DNA from: Tenodera sinensis
Lineage: Eukaryota; Arthropoda; Insecta; Mantodea; Mantidae
Reading direction: 5' to 3'
Length of the DNA stretch: 64,000 nucleotides
NCBI GenBank assembly: GCA_030765045.1
Contig: CM060965.1
Coordinates: forward strand, 152,500,374 to 152,564,373
Both the position numbers and the translations under genes were made by a program. The notes beneath the pieces are model-generated. The model worked only from the letters and a program-made list of their open reading frames with translations, was not told the DNA's origin and searched no databases. Shown here one piece after another: positions 25,035-37,712 of this stretch. Position 1 is the first letter of the stretch. Each line of letters begins with the position of its first letter.

Positions 25035-25837
25035 AACTACAAATATTTACAAAAATATTAAACAAATAACGCAATAACAGCTCACAGTTACACACACGGT
25101 TTCTTTCGAACTAATGTTAGTGCTGCTCCTTATACTATCTTCTGTTCAGGCCTGGCGCGAGAATACGCTGAATAGATGAATACCTTTTGTTTGCCTTACT
25201 GGATAAAAGAAAGAGGTTACAGCCTTTTGGTTTATTTTAAAAACTTTCTCCAACCTTCCTCAACATTTGTTCTCGCTGGTTCCCTGATGTAAACTCATTA
25301 ACAAAAAAGTTTCACACTGCCTAACTTTTGCAGTGCACAGATATAAAAATTTCCGAAAACATTTAATTTAAAAAATTATAACACTTAACTGGGTAAACAT
25401 AGAGAATTCAAATTAGGCAGGTAGTAGCACTATAGTTTACTCTACCTAAGAAAACAATATAGATGCATTCTAGCAGTTAGTTTGTTAGCTAGTGCGTGAT
25501 GAGTATAGAAACAGCAAATATCGGACTTCTATTGAAAAAAAAACGTTTTCTGCAGAAATTTGGGCCTATAGAAATGTATAATGACTCTGAAAAGGGTATA
25601 ACCGGATAGAGAAAAAAATTCTGCATAGGATAATGTGTTCAAATCTGAAATTTATAACAAATGAATATTTATACCATGCTATTAGGAATCTGACAACAGC
25701 GCGAGGTTAGAAAAGGACGCGGCTAATGGCAACTTGTATGCGCTAGATAGAGACAGATATATACCATTTAACTCCATACTGTCTTCTAAGAGTGGAACGC
25801 TATATAGTAAAAACGGGACCGACATAATGTAACCTTA

Positions 25838-26586
25838 AGGGGACAAGATAGTCTGAACATACAGAAATTACACCTTGGTGATTTAAATTAAGTTAAATTA
25901 CCTCTGCTCTTAAACTTCTCAATAGCTTTTCCTGAAAATTTTATGGATAATTCTATAAATCCGGACAATTATTTCAAGTGATTATTTTCATTGACGTCTT
26001 ATGTGATTGAGTCTATAACAATTACTTCATCCAGCACAAAAATAAAATTTACTTTTAAAACTCGTGATACACCTTTATCTGAGAAAGTGTGAGCACTAGA
26101 AAGCTGAAATTTTCAGCACATTGAACTTTCTGAACTACAATAATACTTTTATATAAGATATAAGTGATATGAAGAAAGTAACAACATTGTAAAGTTTCCA
26201 TACTTTTACTTTTTGACAATGCAAATAAGTCTTTTTTTAATTTCTAGTAAAATAATAATATACATAGCTAAATAATTGAGTTCATAAGATAGCTGATTAT
26301 ATTAGGAACAAGCATGAAAAAGTGAGATTCTGTGTTGCAAGTAGTGTCGGAGAAAAATAGACATAAGTTCACAAGTTTTAAGAGTAAATGTTCTTACTTT
26401 TCTGCTGGATGAAGTAATTTTTATAGACTCAATCAATGCAAATAATCACTTGAAATAATTGTCATGATTTATAGAATAATCCTAAAATGTTAGGAAAAAC
26501 CATCGAGAACTTAGAGAAGTTATAATTTAACTTACTTTAACTCACTAAGGTGTAATTTCTGTATGTTCAGACTATCTTGTCACTTG
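25838..26586. mobile_element. Element with long inverted arms (about 200 bp), 749 bp
   Basis: The left arm (about 25838-26045) and right arm (about 26380-26586) are inverted copies at roughly 80-85% identity by eye. 'gacaagatagtctgaacata', 'cagaaattacacctt', 'aattatttcaagtgattatt' and 'attacttcatccagca' occur in both arms in order. The central loop of about 330 bp holds no gene. This is a non-autonomous DNA transposon or foldback-type element. The superfamily is unknown: 'TTAA' lies at the left edge only. Confidence 0.8.
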
Positions 26587-27362
26587 AAATTCCACTTGCA
26601 AAAGTCTCCTGAAACCTTTCGATTTTACAGTGACTGGAAGCTTTCGTTTGGAGATGCTGCTCATAACATTCGATTGGTGCTAATAATAGTCCACCTCATC
26701 TGGAAGACCTTCCACTTGACCGTGGTAAGGCTGAGCCAATGTCCTATTGAGTAGAAATCTTCGCCAGCCTACTTTAATGTTATTAAGGTACTTAAAAGTG
26801 TCTGCAGTGCATATCCATCTCCGCCGATGGCTGCAGGAAACGTAAACAAGGCAGCAGAAGAATGACTTTTGTTTGCAGTCTACATTCATTGTGGAGACGT
26901 GTGACGAAATGACTTGCCAGGAATGTATATAAGGAAACTTAAAGGCTGATGTAACAAACAATAAACGCAATCGTGTTTTCGTGCACATTTGTTTTATTTT
27001 TATTCCCCCCCCCCCCTGATTTTTTCTTGGATTTTTTCCTCCGCTTTCATTCTTTTACTTTTATATTTATTTATTTTCCCCATAGAGACATATAAACATC
27101 TACACACACAAAGGTGAACAATGTCAAGGAATTTCTCCAACTGAAATAACATGGAAACAATTTCATTACTTTTAATTTTGTCAATGCCTCTTAACGACTT
27201 TGCTTGAAAGATGCGCTACAAATATTAGCATTGGCAAAATGTGCTTATACTTGTATAACGGAAACCATAGGAATAAGAAAAATACTTTTTGCAGATCCTA
27301 ATATGCGGTTACGATTTGATATTTATCTAATATATAATAAAATGTTAGGATAAGTCATGAGC
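26587..27362. other. Spacer with an unexplained 102-codon frame
   Basis: A minus-strand frame at 26988-26680 includes a 'CTADTFKYLNNIKVGWRRF' segment that looks less random than its surroundings, but no family is recognised. A poly-C run lies at about 27005-27016. Confidence 0.35.
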
Positions 27363-27697
27363 GCCTCCGTAGCGCAGTTGGTAGCGCGCTTGCCTCTGAC
27401 GAGGAGGACTCGGGTTCGATCCCCGGTACCACCATGGGGATTTTCCCCCGCCGGGAGCTTGGCACGGGGTGCACTTAGCCTCGTTAGGTCCCGGGAGGGA
27501 CCAATTGAGGATGGAGAAGTAGCGACCCCAAGTCGCGAAGGCCGCATAACTGGCCTGGAGTGCTCGGGGCGCTTACTACGTCCTATCCTCCAGTACTGCA
27601 CCCCACCAATAAGGCCTGTAGTGGACAGAGGTGGGGCATGCAGCGGCTGGGCGGCAAGCCTTGGCCCTTCATGGGCTGTTGCACTAGGGGTTTAGTA
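27363..27697 (+). mobile_element. tRNA-derived SINE, near full length, with target duplication
   Basis: The tRNA-like head 'gcctccgtagcgcagttggt' with B-box 'gggttcgatccccgg' is followed by a body of about 260 nt shared with 4779-5095. Flanking 12-mers aggataagtcat (27347-27358) and aagataagccat (27697-27708) match at 10 of 12 positions, consistent with a retroposition target duplication. Open frames on both strands here are part of the repeat. Confidence 0.85.
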
Positions 27698-27708
27698 AGA
27701 TAAGCCAT

Positions 27709-29258
<1,550 letters not shown>

Positions 29259-29979
29259 ATTTGCATGTGTTTTATTATGTGTTTGCTGTGGGCATTGATT
29301 TAGTAAATTGTTTATTGTTTGTTACAATGGTGTTGAAACAATTCATATTACACGCTGTTGATATATATTCTTGTCAGTTTCACAATATTAAAAATAAATA
29401 GTACTTAATTTCTTTCCTTCTTTCTTCCCTTTTTAACCCAGGGCTGCTTTAAGAATCTTGATGACAGTTTTCAGTGTAAGTTCGTTTAACTTGCAAACGA
29501 CGTTATAGCGGAAATTTCACCGTTATTCATTATCTGGGAAACTGACCCGAAACATTAGTGACTTTCATTGCGACATAAAACGGGAAAGCAAAACTATGTA
29601 TGCTATCAGCTGAGCGTATTTCTTCCTGCCCATGTATTGTCCCCCACAGGAAACGGAAGTAGCTTGACTGTCAGGTGCCGTCAATCGAGAAACCAGAGCA
29701 TCGCAGTTCTATCCGGTCTGTGCAAACTTATGCATCTTGTAATGCATCTTGTATACATTAATTATAATGAAATCCTAATGCTCTTCTTTGTGGTACCGCA
29801 CATCATAAATTCGTAAAAAATATATTATGTAAAAGACTCATTCAATATGCATAAGGGGGTTAGAAATGTTAAATAAGAAATGTTTCTTAACATTGCAATA
29901 TATGGGGTGACGCAAGATAGCTATTAAATCAGTTCCTCGTATGTCTGCTTGTGATCACAATAACTAAAATGTGGTATTT

Positions 29980-30595
29980 AAATGACATTTAAATTCAGTA
30001 TCTTGCAAAGTTTGGACCCGAAGATTTTCAGCTAAATCTCGCTATCCCAAACTTCTCTGTAGAGGAAACATACTCGAGCATTTTTATTTTCTCTGTTATT
30101 GACTATAACACTTTTGTTTAAAATACCACATATTTAACATATTTGTACACCTTAAATCTTCTGGAAATAGCAGTGAAGTGTTCTTCATTTTGAATGTATT
30201 TAGCATAAATGATAAACCGTAAGAGGTAAACAAAATCTTAATGCACAAACAATTTTTGCCTTTTTTTTGTGGAGACTATGTCCGAGATATTCCTAGATTG
30301 TATTGCATTTTCAGATATTTATGCTTTACTCAACTGATAAGTCACAATTGTTTTCCTCTCATGATCATGCAAAGAGCATTGAATTTCAAAGCTACCACGT
30401 CGCTATCCTCTTTTTAAAAATTTTACCATTGCTTTAACTTATTGTATACGTCTACCTTCACTGGACATGTACATGTGTAATGCAAGTTTATACCGATTAA
30501 AAATAAGTAGTCAGAATAATAACTTTTAAGAATATTCGCAGAAGAGTGAGTAGCGAAAGTTATGTGTATGTAACACATCGGGTATTCTCTAATGA
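29980..30595 (+). mobile_element. GT-tract MITE-like family, copy 7 (diverged)
   Basis: 'gataaaccgtaagaggtaa', 'tgtccgagatattcctag' and the end 'gtgagtagcgaaagttatg' with 'tgtaacacatcgg' follow the family order. The 5' part is heavily decayed. Confidence 0.6.
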
Positions 30596-32399
30596 ATGTC
30601 AGAAGAGGTATAATAAATGTGTTGAAACAAAGGACGTCAGCAAGTTAATATGCTATAATAACAACACATTAATTTTTAAATGTCAATAAAGGAATAGCTA
30701 TTGTTTCCGAGATCATAGCACTCATTAACACAAGAGAATGGACAATAAACATGTGTTCTAAACTTAATGCTGCAGTTTACGAGCATTTAACTTCAAAATA
30801 AAAAAAGGAATCAAAAGAAAAGGAGGCTCTGCAATGCTTTTAAACTACTTTTTTTCGTAAAAAGATATGATAGTTTTAGTATTCGAGTTCGTTATACTTT
30901 TGTGTTGTCGGTTTTGTGTCCTAAATCCGCCAGTTACACTGTTTTGTCCGCATTTACACATTCTCTTGATAGCATAGGAATTTTAAAGCACGTTTGTCGG
31001 AATGTTTTCCTGTTTTGTGGTTGCCCAGTGTAAATATTAGGTTATTTTAATGCGTTTTTCTATAATTACAGGGGTAAGAGATAATAAAGTGATATAATGC
31101 TTTAACGTTTTATTTCAAACGCACTAAAATTGCTTTTCATAAAAAATTAAGAACCTAAATTTAAGAGGTTTCCTTAAATCTATAGTAGCCACATCAATGA
31201 CTGTCGAATTAATTAATATTTATGCGAGCGTATAGCAATTAAGTCGAATATATGGTGCTATCTGTTGAAAGTTTGTGGAAAAATAAATCTCCACTTTATT
31301 GTTGTAAATAGTTTTATATAGTTTTGTGAAACTACATGAGTGCGAAGCCCTTGTGCCCATCTACTTTCCTTTAACCTCATTTTTTCACTTGTTTAAATAA
31401 GAGGTAACTTGATCGCGCAGGTGGATTACATCTGTAAACAGGAACGCTGTGCTTATACAATTTCATTTTCGTTTCCATTTCTTAACCACACATAAAGTAA
31501 ATCGTGCGCCACTTGAAACTCTTCAGATGTTCCAGATTTATTTCAGAGTATCTACTCGAGAGTTCTCATATTCCAGGGAAAGTTTCCTTTCTTTTTCAGA
31601 TACAGACAAAAAATTATTTTTACAAGCATTGCCCGTGATATCTATCAGAAGTCGTGAAGTCACAAGCAAGTCTGCTTGTAATAAGATAATTCCTTTAGGG
31701 AGCGGCTAACACATTTTGAGGCGTGCTTTATCGAGGAGCAAATGCCGTCAATAATACATTTTATCTATCCAGATATTCAGCCATCATGTAAGAGATCCAT
31801 GCAAAGATTAATGCAAATTTTGAAAATACTTTTACTCAGGTTTACTGTAAAATATTGCGCCCACTATTTCAGAGATTTGATTACCATTCAGAAGTTATTT
31901 ACTAATAAATGTAAAGCATACTTATTTCAGCCTATCTGTTTGTTTTTCTCGAGTTAGTGGAATCTCTTTTGAGGTATAGCTCAGCACTAAGATAAATTGT
32001 CTTACTGACTGAACGAATAGGTGTTCAAAGATACAATAAAAGGCAAGCAATTCAGTTTTTTCCCCCAAATATTCAACCAATTTTATAGATGCATTGCCTT
32101 ATAATGAGAAGGTACGCCCTATCTCGCCCATGCAAACTTGTGCAAACTTGATGGTCCATTTTTCTCTGAAACTACTGATAGAATATATGCATATGAAACT
32201 TTTACAGCACGTTAAATGGTTCTTAGAGAAGACACTGATCTACATTTAAGATTTTATGTGTGGTCTGAAGCAATTTATATTCTTTTTTCTTTGAACAGTA
32301 TTTTTTCTTGACTTTTGTTTTGCATAAAAAACAAAGTGAGCTGATTAAATGAAATACCGTGTTTGTAGATCCACGGATTCCTGAGGTTACTTTTACAAT
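30596..32399. other. Unassigned AT-rich spacer
   Basis: No gene recognised. Frames at 31449-31709 and 31742-31957 lack recognisable domains or splice context. Confidence 0.4.
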
Positions 32400-32830
32400 C
32401 TGTAAAATTTCCATGTACATATCCCCAATAGTTCCTGAGAAAATGGGACAAACGTTTAAAACACTGATTCTGAGGAAAACAACCTTAAAGTTTCCAACAA
32501 GAAATATAACTTCAATTCTTGCATTTAATTCTTTTTCTAATCTAACCTCTCCACCTCATAAGCTACATGGCATAGTTTATTCTAGTAATGTTCGCGAACT
32601 GCTTAAATCTATCACAATATTAGATTTGGAACACTCTTCAACACAATTTGCATTAATATTTACACTTGTTTGTGATTTTCTTTCTGAAGTAGTTGGAGGA
32701 GTTCCACATGGTCGACTGCCACATGATTGGGATCATTATTTTTATTGACTTCTACAGGCAAGGGCACTGTTCTGTAGAATTTGTTGCCCTTCTTCTTACG
32801 TTTCTTGAAAACACATTCAGATTTTGTCAT
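32400..32830 (-). pseudogene. Possible MULE-type transposase N-terminal remnant
   Basis: A short minus-strand frame from ATG 32830 (56 codons, stop at 32660) begins MTKSECVFKKRKKKGN and includes 'VDHVELLQLLQ'. In the next frame the reading continues with 'NIVIDLSSSRTLLE', a stop, and 'PCSL-stop-GGEVRLEKEL', where the stop (TGA) stands where a CxxC second Cys would be. A basic start, an IxDL helix and a CxxC knuckle are the layout of Mutator-like transposase N-termini. The assignment is tentative. It could instead be a decayed host gene. Confidence 0.35.
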
Positions 32831-33743
32831 CTTTTTACACCACTAGATTTCAATTAGATAAATTCCGGAGACACAGTTGTTTACAAACAAGCCTCAAGTC
32901 ACAGAACAACAAACCTAAGGAAATCATTAGTTTCAAGGCTAACAGAATAATGAAGAGACTGTCATGACAAAATGCGCTGCACAAGTTACTAAAAACAAGG
33001 TATTTCGCAGTCTCCTAGGTGAAACAGTTTTGGACTTATTCCAAATTTTGAAAGTAGATGCAGAGCAAGCTAATAAAATGACGGTTGTCAGTATATTTTT
33101 AACATTCATTTGTGCACTTATAATTACAATACATGACCATATGATACACCAGAATGTGCAGAAAAGTGTGACCTATTTAATTACACAAAAAAGCTTTTTC
33201 TCTTTTTGGCGTACCGTCTCATCTTAAAGGAAGAAATAATGGAATCCAGTTAGAATGTGTTTATCATACGTAGTCGCTGAATTTTTAGAATTTTGTTGTT
33301 AAGATTTCCCAACGAAATTATTCAGTCCTATGAAATTATGGAACAACCATTTCTAGGTCGAGGCGTCCATCAATTGCAGAAAATCTGATTTCTGTAACAC
33401 GATCATTACTCTAGACTCGCCTGTGGTTACGGAAGCACTACAAAGACACTTTTAAAACATGTTTTAGCCCTGTCGGCAGTGTAGGGGTAAAAATCTTGCA
33501 CCTTACAAAACGAATCCAGTTTGGAAACCTGGCTAAGATAAGCTATTGAATGGTTTATTTAAGTCTTCCTAAGTTAAGATGAATATCAGGTAGCTATTTG
33601 TATTCTTAGGTTATTTTCGCATTCATTGTACTTATTCATGCATCCGCGGTCTTTAAGGCTAAACACCCAATCAGAAGTAAAATAATAATACAGATAACAG
33701 AATAGAACAGATTTCGATATTTGACTTAGGTACGATAGTTTCA
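32831..33743. other. Unassigned AT-rich spacer
   Basis: An 87-codon plus-strand frame (32964-33227) has no recognisable domain. Nothing else seen. Confidence 0.4.
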
Positions 33744-34206
33744 TATGATAAAGAAAAAGATATTCGCCTTAAACTTGTAAAATTTTAAAATATTTGTGGA
33801 ATGTTAAAGAAAATCTTGAAAAAACAAACCAGGGAAGAAACAAACATTAAATTTTATAATATGACGGTGTTACCTCTTTTATTATATGCTGTGAAACATT
33901 GACTGTGGACAAAAGGCGCTTAAAAAGAATTGAACCAGCAGGATGAAACACTTAAGATCAGTAAAGGAAAGTAAGCTACAAGAAAGAATTTCAAATGAAA
34001 CTATCAGAGAAAAACTAAATATTGAATATCCATCCAATAAATTAACACGTTATGGAGGTAATTGGTTAAATCATTTGGAACGAATTTCAGAAAATAGAAT
34101 TCCTAAATTTCTAAATAACAATGAAATATCAACCAATAGGAATTCGACGAGTACGTAGACGAGGAAGAGTTGGGAAGATAGTGTAAGACCGGAACAGAAC
34201 TAAGGT
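33744..34206 (+). pseudogene. Non-LTR retrotransposon reverse-transcriptase C-terminal fragment
   Basis: In shifting frames the plus strand reads 'ILKKQTREETNIKFYN', 'MTVLPLLLYAVKH', then 'MKHLRSVKESKLQERISNE', 'IREKLNI', 'GGNWLNHLERI', 'RIPKF' and 'RRVRRRGRVGK'. This ordered series (K-F-Y, PxLLYG-like, RxLRSV, DxIRxEL, W-x-HLxRM, RIPK, GRPxxRW-like) is the well-known thumb/C-terminal end of arthropod LINE polymerases. Stops and frameshifts show decay, and the catalytic FADD-type motif lies upstream and is absent. Confidence 0.75.
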
Positions 34207-35947
34207 CTAATCCATGAGACGAAGAAGAAAAAGAAGAAGGTTTAGCAGATTGCCTTTTTAGTCAATTTATGGGTCTTCAACTTCCGAGCCCTAATAATAA
34301 CCACAGAATGGTTCCAATTAAGACCAAGGTGTATTGTAGGTTCGAAGATCGAGTTTGCCAAATTAGGAGCATGCGGTTCCTGCAAAAATCGTGTTCTGAA
34401 TTTAATATATTTTATATCCATTTCCCTAACCGGATTATCGTTAAGTGCTGAAAGTGTTTAAAACAAATTTAAGATAATTAACTATGAGCACAGGGATCAT
34501 CTACAATTTATGCCCCAGTCGCCTGCCAGAGCTACACACGAGGTATCAGCTATGGATACATCCCTAGCAGCAATACAGTACAGCCACTTTATGACCACCA
34601 AAAGCATCAACACGTGTTCGGCTCTAATGATCTAATTTTAGCAGACATGAAGCCTGCTCTGCGTCACTATCGAGTCTGCCGTTTGAGAATGTTGCCAAAA
34701 TAAATTAACGAGACATACGCGAACATCAAATTGTAATTCACTACTAGAAAATAAACTCTCTGCGGCAGTTTGATGTCCGACACATGCGCAGATCGCTTAC
34801 TCTCAAGGAGGGTGTTTCCAAACTTGGTATATCTGGTGTGGATACACTCATCAAATTCAACTGAAGCATGCACAGCTAGAAATCTTTAGGAGGGAGATTC
34901 AAAGTATCTTTATGTTCTGATGAAAACACCCGGAAAACGCGAGTTATGGCTGTACGATTTCAAAAACTTGATGTGTTTGATATGAAGATTGAATACAATT
35001 AGAAGCATGTGAGGCTCTGAAGCTTTTAAAAGAGTATTTCAGAATTCACCATAGGCCTCTGTGAGACATTAAGAAAGTAATAGGAGTGGTAGGATATATG
35101 TATTATGCCCAACAGTATCAAATCAACATTACTTCCGAATTCTGATAGCTAACTAGCCAGTCACCTCCTGTGGTGAGGATTTATATTGAAAAGGGACAAC
35201 ATATTTTAAGTGTTACTATTATTTATTATTTTAACGATAACTTGCGGTTTGAGAACCGTCTAAGTATTCTTGCTTTTTATAAGAATTAACCTCATTCAGC
35301 AGTTTGATGCTAATAACATCAATATGTCATTACTGCAGTTTTACACAGAATTGTCGGGAAATTTTACACAGAAAAAAACGTCGCTAGCAAAACAGCTCCT
35401 CCCCATGACCGATATAATGCGTAACTAGCCACCTGAACTGTAAAAATTATAGAGCTCGTTCTCCTAAATTTAACACTGTTCGTTGAGTATTTCGCTTATT
35501 AAATCTATACACATTGAATACTATTTCCCGACAAGGACCTATGCTTTGATCTCTGTAGTTAAAACAATTGCTTCCTCACCAAAACAGAACTGTTTTGTTA
35601 CAGAGTCTGGACGTAGGTACACGCAAAAGCGAACGACTTATGTGTGTGAATTTGCGTTCCCAGTCGGAAAAGCTACCGAAACCAAATTAATAATTATATA
35701 CATACTGGAAAAGAACTATTTCTATGTTAAGACTGTCAAGTAGCCTTTATGGTCCACAACGAATGCCTAAAACATGATTCTGAAGTGTTAAAGACTTTTT
35801 GCAGAGTTTTCGAGTAAACTAAGTTATATTCAATTATGGATGAGAATACAAAGGACAATTCATTGTCCCCCACATTGTCCATTCACATGACCCTTCTTCT
35901 ACTGGTAAGCTAAAATACTACAAATAATATTAAAAAAATCAACTTAC
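34207..35947. other. Intronic or downstream sequence of the smoothelin-like gene, no exon seen
   Basis: The donor at 35947-35946 opens an intron here. I found no clear next exon, nor any calponin-homology-like coding piece, in the AT-rich sequence to the left. Confidence 0.4.
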
Positions 35948-37712
35948 CGGAAGATGGAGAGGCAGGTTTCAACTCGATAGTCAGCTCCGTCTTCGAAGAC
36001 TTCCTTGCAAAATCGGGTTTGTCTTCGGGGGCCTTGGCACGTGTTGGTGATGGCTCCTCATCATACGGCCTACCACGAACTGGAGAAGGCTTCCTGGCAT
36101 CAGGCCGGCGATCTGGTTCCTCACGGCTAGGGGATGTCCTTTTCTGTTGAGGTTCGTCGTCACCATAAGGCTTAGGACGCCTCTGATGCGGCTCTTCCTG
36201 CTCTGGCTTGTAGCGGCCTGAGAATGGCTTTCTTTCGTAAGGTGCGTCATAATCGGGTTTAGATGGCTTCCTGTGCTGTGGGCTCTCTTCTTGGGGCTTG
36301 CCTCGTACAGGGGAAGTCCTTGGGGAAGGCTCCTCCTCCTGAGGTCGCGATGGCTTCCTCTCCTGTGGCTTTTCATTCTGAGGCCTAATGCGCCTCTGTG
36401 AAGGCTGTTCTTCTTCAGGTCTGGACGGCTTTCTATAATGAGGCTGTTCCTCCTGGGGTTTACCACGGACAGGAGAAGTCCTCCTTTGGAAAGGTTCTTC
36501 ATCCTGAGGTTTGGAAGGCTTTCTGTAGTGAGGTTGGTCATCCTGAGGCTTACCACGGCCAGGTGAGGTCCTCCTCTGATACGGTTCTTCATCCTGAGGT
36601 TTAGATGGTTTCCTGTAATGTGGTTGCTCATCCTGAGGCTTACCGCGGGTAGGTGATGTCCTCCTCTGGTAAGGCTCTTCATCCTGAGGTTTAACTGGTT
36701 TCATGTAATGTGGCTGCTCATCATGAGGCTTACCACGGGTAGGTGATGGCCTCCTTTGGTAAGGCTCTTCATCCTGAGGTTTGGACGGTTTCCTGTAATG
36801 TGGTTGGTTCTCCTCAGGTCTAGAAGGCTTCCTATATTGTGGTTGATCTTCCTCAGGTCTGGACGGTTTCCTGTACTGTGGTTGGTCCTGTTCAGGTCTG
36901 GACGGTTTCCTATAATGTGGTTGATCCTCCTCAGGTCTGGATGGTTTCCTGTAGTGTGGTTGATCCTGTTCAGGTCTGGACGGTTTCCTGTATTGTGGTT
37001 GATCCTCCTCAGGTCTGGAGGGTTTCCTGTACTGTGGTTGGTCCTCTTCAGGTCTGGACGGTTTCCTGTACTGTGGTTGATCCTCCTCAGGTCTGGATGG
37101 TTTCCTATACTGTGGTTGGCCCTCTTCAGGTCTGGACTGCTTTCTATATTGTGGTTGATCCTCCTCAGGTCTGGATGGTTTCCTATATTGTGGTTGATGC
37201 TCCTCAGGTCTGGACGGTTTCCTATACTGTGGTTGATCCTCCTCAGGTCTGAACGATTTTCTATGCTGTGGTTGATCCTCCTGAGGCTTACCATGGACTG
37301 GAGATGTCCTCCTTTGATAGGGCTCTTCATCATAAGGTCTGGAAGGTTTCATCTCCTTTGGCTTGTCATCCTGTGGCTTAGTCCGCTTATAATAAGGCTC
37401 TTCTTCCTGTGGTCTGGAAGGCTTTCTGTATTCAGGCTGTTCTTCTTCCGGTCTGGATGGCTTTCTGTGTTGAGGCTGTTGTTCCTGTGGCCTACAGGGC
37501 TCGTCATCAGATTCCTCCCGTGGAGATCTCGGACGGTTGTCGATATGATCATGGCGCGACTGGAGATGGACACTGGTAGTGTACATCTCCTGTTCCTTGG
37601 TGACAGTCTTCACAGAGGTGCATGTGATCTTTCCTTCAGATATCATTCGCTTCACTATGCGAATCTGTGTCCTGATATTTCGTCTCTGGTCATAGCCCAC
37701 TGCCTTCTCCAA
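35948..37712 (-). CDS. Smoothelin-like gene, third visible exon (second smoothelin repeat plus 13- and 30-residue arrays)
   Basis: This exon encodes 588 codons plus one base. Its acceptor is 'tttttcag|TTGGAG' (AG at 37714-37713). Its donor is 'TCCG|GTAAGT' (GT at 35947-35946). It opens with LEKAVGYDQRRNIRTQIR. Joined to '...FDLELLERM' from the previous exon, this gives a smoothelin-type segment (L-L-x-x-M, then Y/F-x-x-R-x-x-I-R). The rest is charged, proline-rich and probably disordered. It contains an Arg/Ser/Pro/Glu lead-in, thirteen 13-residue units (36771-37277), four clear 30-residue units (36411-36770) and a more varied tail with repeated 'TSPxRGKP'. Being on the minus strand, the gene continues to the left, starting with two bases that complete the split codon. 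Smoothelin relatives usually end in a calponin-homology domain, which is not visible here. Exon boundaries are by eye. Confidence 0.8.
36411..36770 (-). repeat. Four tandem 30-residue (90-nt) protein repeats
   Basis: Units follow EEPYQRRTSPTRGKP then QDEQPHYRKPSKPQD, with Thr/Gly/Val variation before the RGKP. They are preserved in frame. The QPHYRKPS half is shared with the adjacent 13-residue units, so one array probably grew out of the other. Confidence 0.9.
36771..37277 (-). repeat. Thirteen tandem 13-residue (39-nt) protein repeats
   Basis: The consensus unit is DQPQYRKPSRPEE. Thirteen copies cover 507 nt with only 0-3 residue changes per unit, and each carries a Ser/Pro/Arg core. The 39-nt period is a multiple of three, so the opposite strand also stays open over the array. 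That antisense frame is not a gene. Confidence 0.95.

Noticed and set aside
26680..26988. 102-codon minus-strand gene
   Set aside because: Part of it looks coding-like, but there is no domain, start context or splice support.
27363..27435. tRNA gene
   Set aside because: It has A- and B-box-like parts but no complete cloverleaf, and it continues into a SINE body repeated at 4779.
32359..32748. 129-codon plus-strand gene
   Set aside because: Lies opposite a more convincing transposase-like reading on the minus strand and lacks features of its own.
34285..34300. End of a second hAT element ('ttccgagcccta')
   Set aside because: No matching inverted end or target duplication was found nearby, so it may be chance.
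36771..37277. CRISPR-like regular repeats
   Set aside because: The 39-nt units are contiguous without spacers, lie in a coding exon and the DNA is eukaryotic.
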